64,000 nucleotides of DNA from NCBI GenBank assembly GCA_903772945.1, contig CAICTM010000251.1, positions 1-64,000 on the forward strand. Direction: 5' to 3'. Position numbers and translations under genes: made by a program. The notes under the pieces were generated by a model. It was not told where the DNA came from and did no database searches. It worked only from the letters and a program-made list of their open reading frames with translations. The stretch comes from Seminavis robusta. Taxonomy: Eukaryota; Bacillariophyta; Bacillariophyceae; Naviculales; Naviculaceae. Shown piece after piece: positions 40,322 through 52,024 of the stretch (within the stretch, counting starts at the first letter, position 1; each line of letters begins with the position of its first letter).

Positions 40322-43288
40322 CTACTCAATTGTTGTGCATCGCTTCAGTACAACCTTGCGAGTTTCTGGATCAATGACAACCGAAGTCTTGCTGATTGCG
40401 TGGAGCGCCATTATTGTGCCTTGTAGTGTTTTCTCGGGCTTATCACCACGATGTCCTCGTCGGCCATGCTTCGAGCTGCGCTGTATTCGCCGTTCGGAGG
40501 AACCGTCGGGAGCTTTCGATGACGTTGGTGAACCGTCGTGTTTAGAACATCTAGGAGAATTCATGGTCTTGCAGCGTTTGGCTTTCGAACGCTTCTTCTT
40601 CCTTTTCTCCGAGTGTTTGCTACAGGCGCTGCAACCATCACCTTCTTCGTCACGGTCGTCGTCAGTGGTGACGATATCGGGAATGGCAAGAGAGTCAATA
40701 GTTGACTCTTGACCCGAACGTCTCTGTTCCTGCTTCTTTGTTGGTGTTAGATGATTGGGAGTATTCGGTGCACTGAGCAAGTCTTGACTCATTTCAGAAG
40801 CGGTAGAGGCGGGACTATCTGGGCACATACATGTATCAAGGAGCGAGTTGGAACAGATTGATTGCGTTGTTGGCCTTCGTTCGACAGGATCATCACCGCT
40901 TGAGGATAGCAAAGCCAGTGATTGTCCCGAGTGGGCGGTTTCCAATGTGTCCAAAGTCGAGCTGGAATCAATCGAGCGGTCACTGCATTGGCGGCTGAGA
41001 TCCCCACCCGAACCTGCTGAATGAGAAGAAGGCTCTCGTTTTGTACCTCGCACGCCCAGGATTCCAATAGAGGGTACACTGCCACCCCTATGTCGCGAAC
41101 TGCCCTCAGAATCGATACTGTCGTCCAGCGAAAGGAGAATGGATGGCTGTCTGGAGAGCACACTCTCATCTCGTGCAAGTCGCATTGAAGAGTCGCGAAG
41201 GAGCTGCCGTTTTGGTGATAACACGCGCTTTGAGCCACCAACCGAGCGGCTGCTTTCATCTCGAATAAGCTGCCGTGCTGGTGATAACACGAGTTTTGAT
41301 CCACCGCTAGAGCGGTTGCTTTCATCTTGAATGATCTGCCGTAGCGGTGATAATCCACGTTTTGATCCACCGCTCTGGCGGCTAGTTTCGTCCCGTGAAA
41401 CTGTCCGTCTTGGGGATATCGCACGTTTTGAGCTACCAGCAGAACGGCTGCTTTCACCTCGTGCCAGCAGGTGACGCCTAGACTTGCCGGTCTCTGCTGG
41501 TGAAAGTTCGCGTTTAGTTGATGAACCCCGTTTTGAGCTACCAACAGAACGGCTGCTGGATTCTCGCCCGAGCCCTCGTTTGGAAACCAAGCTTTCATTT
41601 CGTTCGAGTCCTCGTTTCGGTGATGACGAGCTTTTCCGGGTTTGGTCCTGTGATTCTCTTTTGTGACTAGAAGCATTGTCCGTCTTCTTGGAGGATCTTC
41701 CCCTAGTGCTTCGTTCTGATTTAATCGTTCCCTGGTCTGTCAATGTGCGGCGGGGTGAATTGGAGGACCGTCCCGACGATTTGTCACCCTCTGTCAATGT
41801 GCGGCGGGGTGACTTGGATGACCGCTTCGATGATTTGTCACTACGTCTCCTGGACGAGGACTGCTTATTCCTCATACTGCCAATATCTCTCGTTTTTTCT
41901 GGATCCTCACTTTTCCAATCCCGCATTCCTGCCAGGCTATTCGTGGACCCTGGTTTCCGCTTGCTTCGACTTCTTTCAAGTTTGTTTTCAGACCTTTTGG
42001 TTTCGGGGTTGGACTTGCGCTTGGCCTTTGTGGATGCCGTAGGTAGCGGACCTTCTTCGTCTTCGTCGGGTTTGTCGTCACTTTCCTCATTGTTTCCTTC
42101 TGCGCCCTTGGCTCTCATCGTTGCAAGTTCCCGCCGCATGGATGCCAAAGCCAACGGACTCGAAGCAGTCTTTCTGAGATTGCGCCGAGTGTGCCTCCTA
42201 CGAATACGACTGGCACTAGAGTTGACGGATCCAGATGCACTGGCGCTATCATCGTCGTCGTCCACGCTTTTTCTTCTCTTGTCCAGAAAAGCCAAGCTAG
42301 TATTCTTCTTGGTTTCCCTGTCCTTTTGTGAGTTGTCGGAACCATCGCAATCTTCCGATTCTTTCTTGTCTTCTCCTTCGAGCTTTGACGATGATGAATC
42401 TTTGGAGGTTTGCTCTCCCGATACTGTTCGTCTCATGCTCTCCAGGGCAAACGGGTTGGAAAACGCCTTTGTGAGCCCTCGTCTGGACAAACGTTTGAGA
42501 TTGCTTTGATCTGCATCATCTGCTTGTTGTTCTTCCATTTCCTTGTTGCTCGGTGTTGCCTTGGAAAAGGATACCCAATCAAAGGAGGGAGTCATCAGGG
42601 TCCGTTTTCCATCATGAGACGACACGGATCTACCCGGAAGGCGAAATGAGAATGATGTACCGGTAGCGTTGGTTGTTGTGGAGTGCCCTTTCTGGAACTG
42701 TTGAAAGGCGCGCTTGCTAAAGTAGAGCATATTTTGGTACTTGTTCTTGACAAAGGTATCTTTGTCCTCCCCGTGTTCCTTCTGCTTATCTTCCGGTGTG
42801 AGCTTGAATTCGTAGATGTCATTGACAATCTTGTTCCCACTGGCTTCTAGAATTTCAATTTCCTCCTCTTTCCCTGTCAACATAGTAGAGAAGTAAGTAG
42901 TGGATACCGCAGTAACACAAGAGATGAGTACTTTGCACGGTAGAACAATGAATGGGGTATCCAACGGCCATGTCAGTCAGCCTTACGTACAATCATTGGC
43001 TCTCCGTGTACTCTTTACTTGACCCACATCCTTCCCCAGTTGGAAATGGGCCCCGTAGCACTTGTAACAGCAAAAGATAGCCAGTACTTTCTTTCCGTCT
43101 CCGTCGTCCAATGGATTGGTCAAGAGACACGCCCATGTGGGAGAGGCTTCGGGACACTCTGCACAGGTCTCATTGCCTTCCTTTTCGAGCACTGCCTTTA
43201 GCCGGTCCGGCAACGACATGCTGGGGCCAACACATGTACTAGTAGTGGCTCCTGATTCTCCTCCATCTTCAGATGCGTTGCCCGTCAT
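40322..43288 (-). CDS. ArfGAP-like protein with RS-rich tandem repeats
   Basis: Two exons, 42991-43288 and 40322-42873, encode 949 residues; the 117-bp intron (gtacgt...cag) again splits a Trp codon as T|GG. The zinc module is CAECPEASPTWACLL...IFCCYKCYGAHFQLGKD, continuing to WKEEEIEILEASGNK and FVKNKYQNMLYFSK. The arginine finger is Phe. Two similar blocks follow (LTKAFSNPFALESMRR and LRKTASSPLALASMRR). A central region holds about seven degenerate 20-25-residue units built on SGGSKRxLSPxRQLxRDESSR, rich in Ser-Pro and Arg. The C-terminal 100 residues are basic with a short Cys/His cluster (GCSACSKHSEKRKKK). It is the third gene of a head-to-tail minus-strand array; all share the intron position, which indicates tandem duplication. 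Confidence 0.82.
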
Positions 43289-44116
43289 GGTTCATCAATC
43301 AATCTGTGCACTGCTGTCTAGCTAGCCTGTAGAGTTTGTGGAGTTTGAGGTCGTAAAAACCGTTCGTTGTTGGCGGTGGAAGCCTTGTCCAGCCAAATTC
43401 TGGTGGTTCAAGTTGCTTGTGATGACAGCAATCAACAAACCTCCACCCACTCTTGACCACTTGAGCCTCTGTGGAAGTTCGAGGATAGAAATAAATGCAT
43501 CTACGCTACTAGTATCTCTGTGCTACCGGCATGATACTACCGATCGCGAAGCCAAACAACAGGAGTGAGCGACAGAACCATCTCCAGTGAGCCAAGTTGG
43601 GGTTCGGCAAGTGGGATTCGTGGGGTTCCCAACAGCCATCATAATTAAGTAATTATTGAGGGTTACCCTGAGAGATTTAAACGTAAGAGACCCCCTGTAA
43701 GAACCAAAAGGAAGCCTTCCCATTTCCCGGCACCCGGCACCACCAGTCATGCCATGCCGGACAGAGTAGAGCGGAGTTTCGGACTATTGGATGTAGAGAT
43801 ACTAGTAGGGTTAATTCAGAATCATCCTACGTCTGGCCTCCAACCGAACGAACCCATTCCACGTGTCAGCTTTGCCCACAGGATCTTCGTGTCCACACTG
43901 GCGATGCGTTGGGAGCAACAACCGATCTCATTCGTCTTGTGGCAGATCCTTACAAGAAGGTTGCGATTCTTTGTTTCAATAGGAGCAATCCCTTGTCTTT
44001 GTGGTTTCTTATCTTATCTGCTGCGAGATACCACCAAGGTTCAGCGTCTGCTAACGGATTTCATTCTGTCTTTGATACCATACCGTACGATTAGTCATCA
44101 TTGAGACAGGGGAATA
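43289..44116. other. divergent spacer
   Basis: Between the ArfGAP-like gene (minus) and the ubiquitin-like protein gene (plus). A 116-codon plus frame at 43754-44104 starts with ATG but has no domain and ends 12 bp before the next ATG. I treat it as leader sequence or a chance frame. Confidence 0.4.
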
Positions 44117-45869
44117 ATGGCACCATTACAGCCACAACATTCACCGTCTTCCTTGCTGTTGGTGTCAGCAGTAGTATGCTTGGCGCTCGTAGTATCTGTC
44201 AGTGAAGCGACCCGCCAACCAAGACATTTTTCTGCCGGTAGAATGGGTTGGGGTCTGGGGCAGTTACCTACGGCTACCCCACCCAGAACTGTAGCATGTG
44301 AAGGCAGTTTGGATCTACCATGTTGGACATCGATACCTCGAGGTGGCAGTGAAGCCCCGGCCGAGCAGGAGGAAGAAGAAGATGACGAGGAAAACGAGGA
44401 CGATAAGGATAATGAAGAAGAAGATACCCCTTCAGATGATTCTTCCAAGAAGGATATTACCTCCATGGATCCTCTTGTAGTACTCGTCAAGACGAATCTA
44501 GGAAGCAGCGTCGTGGACATGTCCTTTGAACTCAATGCAGTTCGTACGCGAAATGTGGAATCTCTCAAGAAGAATCTAGCACGAAGACTACCCGGCAAAC
44601 CGCCCTTGGAAATGATTCGACTCATCCAACATGGACAAGTTCTGCAGGATGAAGTGCTCGTGGATGAACTTATGGAAGACGAAGATGAAGACGACGATGA
44701 CGATTTGGATGAGGATGAGGATGGTGAGTCCGAAAAGAAACCTTCCTTGACACTCGTGTTGGATATGGTTCCACCGGTCGATCCACGGCATGCAAGTGAG
44801 CTAGAGGAAAAGCTCCCAGAAACCACAACAGCTGACTTGTTGGAAGCATATACCTTGACCGAAGCTGCCTTATGGCTCGGTTCTCAGTTTGTAACGGATG
44901 AACAGCAACAACCAACAGAAGAAGACGATGAAGAAGAAGTGTCTACAGCATCCACACCATCACCCTTGATCAGCTTCCAACTTCGACAATACGCCACTGG
45001 TTTGCAGGCACAACTTGAAGAACACTTGTTTACCGACAAGGCCACCTCGTTGTTGGAAGACGACGTTCCACCTGCAATGGCAGAAGCAGAATTGGCCAAA
45101 CAACCACAAGTCAAAGGACAGAGAGTGAGACCTGGCAGTGCCGGTGGTGGTGTCACGTCGTCGTCTTCTGTCGTGGGGCTCAAACAAACCGCTCAACAAT
45201 ATTTGAACATTGTAAGTATGGAGGTTGCTGCAGTCCTTCCATCAACGCAAACTACGTCCTGTTTCTCACCATCCTTCTGTCCGTTTCTTCACTGCGCCTT
45301 TGTCTTGATCTAAACTTGTTGGCATCCAATATTATTTGCAAATATTCTGGGCATAACAACTTCACCACGCAACAACCATCAAAATACACACACGGTTCCT
45401 TTTACCGAAACCAACCAACCAACCAAACAAACAAACAAACAAATAGCATTGGGGAGATACGTTTCGCAACTTTTGCTTGTTCCTGTTTTTCGGGTGGTTC
45501 GGAGGACGAACCGTCACATCTCGGGCAGTATTACTGCTAGGGGCTCCTCTTTGCTTCATTGTACAAGCAAGACCGGTCAAGTTGTGGTACAAGATCCTAC
45601 TGTACACGTTTTTGCGCAATCCACCCAGCATCCTCCTGAGTTTGCTGCCTGCACCACAACAAGCAATGCTATCCTTGTCAGACGAAGATGCCTTGAAAAT
45701 GATTTACGGGGAGGAAGATGCTCCGCTGATGATGCAACAAGAAGAGGGTCAAGACGAAGACTACGACTTGGACGTGATGGAAGATGCAGACCAAGAGGAG
45801 GAAGAGGATGAAAGTGATGAAGATGAGCAAGACGAATACGATGAATCCGATGAGGAGGAAGATGACTAG
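44117..45869 (+). CDS. secretory-pathway membrane protein with a ubiquitin-like domain
   Basis: Two exons, 44117-45211 and 45447-45869, join in phase 0 to 505 residues; the intron is 235 bp (gtaagt...tag). A signal peptide (LLLVSAVVCLALVVSVSEA) is followed by an acidic stretch and a ubiquitin-like fold, about residues 118-215 (LVVLVKTNLGSSVVDMSFEL, ESLKKNLARRLPGKPP, IRLIQHGQVLQDEVL). The fold is interrupted by an acidic insert and closed by LTLVLDMVPP. Exon 2 holds hydrophobic helices (FCLFLFFGWFGG; AVLLLGAPLCFIVQA; LLYTFLRNPPSILLSLL). The end is a very acidic tail (EEEEDESDEDEQDEYDESDE). The layout recalls ER membrane UBL proteins of quality-control pathways such as HERP or TMUB, but the UBL would face the lumen if the signal peptide is cleaved, which is odd. 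Function not proven. Confidence 0.7.
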
Positions 45870-46170
45870 CTAGATCGTAGCATTGTTGACACCCCTCAAC
45901 TGTTTGTATCATAGCTAGATGTATCACATAGGGAAACCGTGTGCTGTGGTACCATCATTTTTAGGTTTAGTTCAGTTATCATAGCTACCACGCACGTGTA
46001 GTCTTAGCCAGCATCAATTGCTTCACGACATTCAACCATGCATCTTTCACACAGAACACAAATACTAGTACATTCACACGTAGGAATGACGACCACATAG
46101 GCCGAACGGTTTGACAGGACATGACTCTGGGATAGTTCTTGCTTGGCAGATTCAGGGAGTCGTCTTTCTC
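45870..46170. other. convergent spacer
   Basis: Between the stop codons of the UBL gene (plus) and the BCCT gene (minus). 3' flanking sequence only. Confidence 0.4.
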
Positions 46171-49100
46171 TTAGGCGCTGATCTCCGGGCCAAGAGCCAC
46201 ATTCACATTCGAAGTGTTTGTCTTATCTTCTGCTGGGACCGTTGGCTCGGGAGAATCATCAGCGGGGGAAATCTCTTCGGCCCCATCGATCAACCCTTCG
46301 GTTTCCTGTGGCGCGCCACTGATGAAGTCGTTTGCACGGACTTCAATGATGAGCTGGGCGAAGACTTGAGGAAAGAAGAACAGCGAAGTAAAAAAGTCGC
46401 CAACGATGTTGCCGTGGAGGCTGTTTGTGGTGCGGTAGTGAGTCTTGATGCTGGTCAAAAGGCAGCCATTCATGAAGAAGCACACCCACCCCCAAGCACG
46501 CAGAGCAGGATATGCTGATGTCGCGCAGAAGAGGACAATCCAACCAAAGTGCAAAAACGTGTAAATGCCCACCGTTAGGAGGTTCGAAATTTTTTGACTC
46601 GGGTCCGAGTAGAAGGTCGTCACAATTTCAAGGAGGGAGACGAACGGAAGGAACAATCCCTTAAAGAACTCCACAACATGGACGCCCTGTGGACGGTCAA
46701 TTCCCATTGCGACGCGTTCATGGTGGACACCTCCAAGAGAGGCGGCGAGCTCCATCACATTGAAGATTCCACCGTACACAGGCATCCTGAATTCCTTTCG
46801 TAAATGCGGTTCGTAAAACTTGTTGTTGTCGTCGACTGCCTGTTCGCAGAATTCGTACATTGTCTGCATCAGGAAAACCAGGAAGAGGGTGAAAGGAAGA
46901 CCGGCGATGATGGATGCTGCCTGTACGGCGGCTAGACCATCACGGCCACCGGCGTTGAGAAGGGCAATCGCAACTGCACCTTCGGTAAGGGCCCAAAACA
47001 ATCGTTGGAGCCAGTGATGTTCATGCTTTCCATTTGACGCCAAAAAATCAACCACCAAAGAACCACTGTCAGATGACGTGCAAAAGTAGACTGCCACCGC
47101 GAATAAGTAAAGCACTGTCAGCACAGAGCCCATGCCGCCGTTGGGAAAGCTGCTAGGGTAGGAAAAACTGTAGAGAACGTTGAAACTCGAGGCATCTGTG
47201 CTCTCAAACACGCACACGGGAGTGATGCCCTTCAGATAGTTCGTGAAAATCAGCGTTCCATTGAGCCACAAATCTTCCTGCGGTACATCGTAGCAGTAGT
47301 CCGAAACTCCATGTTGAAAGTATGACGTGTCGTTGAAGTGTTCCTGGCCCAACTCTTGCATTTCCAATGCCTGGCGGGATTGGCGAAGACCCGCACCGCC
47401 CCAAATGCAAAACCAGAAGAGGCAGTAGAGGAAGGGAGCCACCAGGGAGTAAATGATGAGCTCTCCCACTGTTCGTCCTCGGCTGATTCTGGCTACGAAG
47501 AGGCCAACGAAGCAGGCCCATGATGTCCACCAGTTCCAATAGAACACAGTCCAAGCTTCCATCCACCAAGCAGCGGCGGCATTTCCATCAACTGCCGACA
47601 GAGCGAGTGTCTGGTGTGAGAGGACGCTGTGAGCTGCCAAAGTTCAGATGTCCATCGTTTGCTAACGTACCTGCACGGCCCTCGCCCTCGCGAAGTTGAC
47701 CAAAAGCGTCAGTTTGGAAATTCATTTGGAATGTAGTCCACTGGAGGAAGTGTCCGATGGATTGAACTTGAAGATTGAGAATGAAGTGTGTGTTCTCCAA
47801 GGTAAGAACAATAAAGGTCAAAACCATGCCCAGCCCAAACGCTGTCAATCGTAGTTGAACACGAAACTAATGTGAGACGTTTGCTGCCAAGAGCACACTC
47901 TGCTGAATTGGAGTCGAATCAAATCGAATCGAATCGAATTGACTGTTATGCTTACCGAACATCGAAAGATACTTGATGCCTATACTAAGTCCAGAGATGA
48001 CACTGGCTGTAGCAACGGCAGTGATGCAGATGATCAAAATAGTCTGAATCAGGACGAGCTCGTCGGTGGTCAACTCTTTATCAGCCCATCCAAGACGCTG
48101 GAACCCGGCAGTGATCTGAATCGCGCCCAATCCAAGCGAAGTGCAAACTCCCGACACGGTGGTCACAATGGAAAAGCCATCGATGACATCACCAAGCCAG
48201 CCCCAGGTATATTCTGAGCGCATTTATTGTTTGTATAGCAGAAAGAAAATCGTAAGATACATACGATTCATCAGGTATGTGTTGGCCTCAATCGATGGAA
48301 TGTAACTTACCTCCAAGGATGGGGTAGAAGCAGGATCGGAAGGTCAAGGGCAACTTGAATCGGTAGGCAGCCAAAGCGGTGGTTACAGCAACCAAAATGT
48401 AGACTGCCCAGGCCATGAAACCCCAGTGAAAAAGCGTGTAGGTCATGGCCATTTGATCGATCTGATGCAAGTCCAGTCAAGCCCAGTCCAGTGGAGGAGG
48501 TATCAATATTGCTGCGTGAGCCAATGACGCTACTAGCACTTTGCAGGTTATCTTTTTGTCGCTCGCTGCCAAGAAGGCTTACCTCATCTTGTGAACGATA
48601 CCCCGCATTGGCATACCAGTGACTGTCCTGATGCCACAAGGGCTCTGCGACTCCATAGTAAAAGATTCCGACGGCAACTCCAGCAGCAAAGATCATGGAG
48701 AAGAACTGCATCCCATTGAACTCTGGTTCCTCGTCCCTTTCACCAAACTTGACATCTCCAAATTTATAAGCAATGTAAAGGACCCAGAAAAAGGCCAAGG
48801 GCTTGGTGATAATGATGAACCCTGCGTCACGAAACACGACCAGACCAGTGAGTGAGCGAACAGAGTCATGAAACAAGAAACACTGTTGTGTTGGTGCGAA
48901 TTTTTGACTCACAAGTGAAGTAAAGGCCCACATTGGCGCGAGTTTCGAGTAAGTTCTCGAGGGCTTGCTCCGGATTGACCTATAGATCATGACATACATA
49001 ATCATGCGGACAGAACAGTGAATTGTGAGCGATTGCCACACCAAGGCCTTTGAATACTGGTACATTCCATTCAGTCATTCAAAGAGACGTACCATGCACC

Positions 49101-49611
49101 TTTGATAAAAAAGAAGGGGGGAAAAGCGAAGAGGTAATGTCGTGATAAAAAAAAAGCTGAAATGAGATGACTCGACTCGACTCTCCCTGTTTACACAAAA
49201 ATTTCAAATACTGCATAGAAAAGCGCCCACTCACCAAATGGCCAAACCCCACAGCGCGATGATGCCAATCATGGACGTGAAGGGATTGAAGGAGATTGGC
49301 CCCATGTTGAACTCTCTCATGGGAACATCCAACACTGTAAGCGCTCCGTCTTCGATCATTCCTCTCTCGGCGTTGGTAGGAAAGCTCCTTGTGGTGGGAT
49401 CATGGGTGGGTACCTCCTTCTTGAGATCTTCTGCCTCTTTCTTGAGATCCTCTGAAGCCTCCGAAGACACCTCATTGTCTACCGGTACCGACGCCAAAGG
49501 ATCGTCCTTCTTGTCTTCTTTGTTACTCTCGTCTTCAAGCTCCTTGCTCGTCATCATGCTCGTGATTTTCACTTCAACACTACCTTCCTTGTCGGTTGCT
49601 TCCACCGTCAT
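46171..49611 (-). CDS. BCCT-family betaine/choline/carnitine-type transporter
   Basis: Eight exons on the minus strand: 49235-49611, 49093-49099 (7 nt), 48913-48979, 48583-48821, 48311-48461, 47956-48213, 47671-47841 and 46171-47633. They sum to 2733 nt (910 residues). The 7-nt exon GTGCATG sits between caaag and gtacgt and turns the join into LWGLAIW-CM-VNPEQALENL, which keeps frame. BCCT hallmarks: FFSMIFAAGVAVGIFYYGVAEPLW, MAMTYTLFHWGFMAWAVYI, VVTTVSGVCTSLGLG-like helix, WWMEAWTVFYWNWWTSWACF, ARISRGRTVGE and FCTSSDSGSLVVDFL. Twelve TM helices are expected. The N-terminus is a long acidic, Lys/Glu helix (EASEDLKKEAEDLKKE) that could sense osmotic strain as in BetP. BCCT carriers import betaine, choline or DMSP-like compatible solutes with Na+ or H+. 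Intron 7 as drawn is only 37 bp, the weakest junction. Confidence 0.88.
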
Positions 49612-51900
49612 ATCGTTGCTGATAACTCTGCCACTGGTTGTCTTTCTCTTGACAACTTTTGGTTTTTGATTTTGTGTTTATGATAAGGTCACTTTGTTTG
49701 AGGCTTCCTGCAAAGGAGAGTGAAGCGAAAGATTGCCTGAAAAAGGGGTGCAAACCATGGCACAAGTCTCTCAGTCATGCATCGCATTATCCAGCTCGGG
49801 ACCAAGTCAAGCCGGCACTGTTCCGTCAAAGATATGCCAAACTATGCCAAACTTTGCGAGGTGTCTTTTTCTAGCTAGAGCTCTATTAATAGCTAGCTAG
49901 CTAGCTAGCTAGCTAGAGTAGTAGAGAAAGTTGTTTAGCCATCCTTCGGTACGAAAATAAATAAATCAACGGAGTACTACTATTAATAGATCTATGACAT
50001 AGTAGTAATGTAGCTACCGGGTCGATAGCTTGGGTTTGTACATACTAGTACTCCTCGTAAATCATAGCAGTTGGTTGCATCGACAGAGAGGCAACTGAAT
50101 GATTTTCATTTCAGGGATAACTAAAATCATACATGTAGCCAAATTGCAGTAGAGCTGCACTTTTTCAGCAAAACCTGCCCCTGTGCGGAATAACATCCTG
50201 TTGTCAATCACTCGTAGTCATGTCAGCCAGCTAGCTAACCTAGTTCCCAAGTATTCAGAGTCGAAGATACCGGTATGATAGCCTGGTATGCAAGTTGATA
50301 GAAAGGTGTCAGTTCCAGTCAACTTTGTTCGTTAGCGTATCATTGTTGCCGAACGTGTAGTCTAGCTCGAGCTCAGCGCAGTTGGCATCCACGAGGTCGC
50401 ACAGGAGCGATGGTGGGATAGGGAATAGCTGATGGAACAGATCCATAAAACAAACGATCCATCAGGCCACACAAGGCCAAGTACTTGATTGCACCCCTAA
50501 TATTTGTGGATGGAATCGGAACCTGGCTTCCAGGCTCAACCAGGTTGGGGCATGGAAAGAAAAGTGATTGAAAGATTCCCAGGATAGCTGCTTGAGTGTG
50601 GTGCCACATTCCAAAAACCAGCTTTTAAGAAAACCAGCAACCACTCTTGTCCCTGAAGGACGTTCGAGTTCCTTTCTCCGGTGCAGTCTTCTGGCCTCCA
50701 CCTCCTGTCATACCGCATGCTTTGCTGCAAAACAGAAGCCATACCTCGTTGTTCAGTTGCCAATAGTTTCAGAAAATGCACAATCAGGAGAAAGTGTACC
50801 TGTGCCGGTAGCTAGCTAGCTTCGAGGCAACGAGGCAACGAAAAAATCACTCTTAATTAATACTGTGAGCAGTGCTTCCCTCATCCTGCCCTCATGGCGC
50901 AAAGGTACCTCTCATTGCTTCTTCAGCAGATCTAAAAGGATAGTCCTCCGATACTGTTGCAGCCTGTGGTGTTGCTAGCTAGTAGTAGGCATTGTAGTTT
51001 GCTATTGCCAATGAAGCAGTTTCGGGAGTGGAGATCCGACATGGTGCACAGTTTAGCACACTCCATCACGCAGCATCTGCCCCCTGATGTTTTTGGAGAG
51101 CTTGACACGATCCTTCTCTTTCACACAGAACACACCAACGAAGAAGACTCCGAGAGGATCCAGCCAGTAGGATGGTGCATGCCATGCTGAGCTTTCATGA
51201 TCCGTACGGTACCGGTACGGTCTGGTAACAGATGTTAGGCATATTCTGCAGAATCCTGGGATTCTGCAGAATTCAGGTGAAAAATCTGCAGAAAAATCAA
51301 TTCTGCAGAATCTTGATAATTTTTGTTGGCAATTCTGCAGAATTCACAGATCCAGCAACGGAAAAGCTTTGACTTTCGGGGGGGTTTTGATTGCCAGCCA
51401 GACATACATCGTAGCCGTCAACGCTGCTGCTCCGCCGAGCTTTCATGATCCGTGTGGAGTCGAGTCAGATCCAGCAACGGAAAGGCTGAAGCACCTACCA
51501 CTGGCCATACTTTCGCCATAGGTACTAGAGTATGGGTACCGACACACCGCTACCGCAGCCAGGCAGATGGCTTCTACCGAAACGCAGCAAGTTAGGAAAA
51601 AGACTATGATTCAGCCAAAATGAGCGTCTGGGAATACTTTTCGGAATTGAATCTGTTCTGTCAAACAAACCCCGGAACCTCGGCTCTGGCTAGCTACATG
51701 TAGTAGGTGCCATCAGCTGCGGGCAGGGCTATCACATACATGTCGCTCCGGCATGGCGCAGCAGGCAGGGTCTGCACGGCCGGTTCAAGTTGCGAGACAA
51801 TCAAGCCATGATGTATGGTTGGTCAACTATAGTCTTCTTTGTTCTATTGGCTGAGTATAGTTTGCTTCCTTCATTAGTGACATGCCTCAGTGGCTCCTTG
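49612..51900. other. long intergenic region, palindrome-rich
   Basis: 2.3 kb without a supported gene. Includes a (CTAG)n tract at 49885-49915, TACCGGTA/TACTAGTA words (50015-50050, 50270, 50805, 51205-51225) and the palindrome cluster at 51243-51343. It is the promoter side of the BCCT gene and the 3' side of the AhpD-like gene. Confidence 0.45.
51243..51343. repeat. cluster of 12-bp palindromes ATTCTGCAGAAT
   Basis: Perfect copies of ATTCTGCAGAAT lie at 51243-51254, 51261-51272, 51300-51311 (first base at 51300) and 51332-51343. A shorter core TCTGCAGA lies at 51285-51292. The copies could pair with each other in several ways. It may be a dimeric binding site array or a seed of a foldback repeat. 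Confidence 0.8.
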
Positions 51901-51905
51901 GGCAC

Positions 51906-51958
51906 TTGCATCAGGCCATCCTGCCCTCGACAGAGAGCAAAAGCCGTCATTCCAGCAA
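51906..51958 (-). promoter_or_regulatory. SECIS-like stem-loop in the 3' flank of the AhpD-like gene
   Basis: On the minus strand, about 75 nt after the final stop, a stem-loop fits the SECIS plan. Helix I is TTGC (51958-51955) with GCAA (51909-51906). The quartet strands are ATGA (51950-51947) and TGAT (51913-51910). Helix II is about 11 bp with an internal loop (GGC/GCC, then TGCTCTC/GAGGGCA) and the apical loop is TGTC. The usual unpaired AA (or CC) in the apical loop is missing. So this is a candidate only. Confidence 0.4.
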
Positions 51959-52024
51959 CCCTCAAAACCACAGGACTATATGCTATACTGCCTGTTGACT
52001 AGCTAGCTAGAGCCCATTCAAAAC

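Noticed and set aside
43754-44104. 116-codon plus-strand frame just upstream of the UBL gene
   Set aside because: No domain, no signal, and it sits in the presumed leader of the next gene; likely chance.
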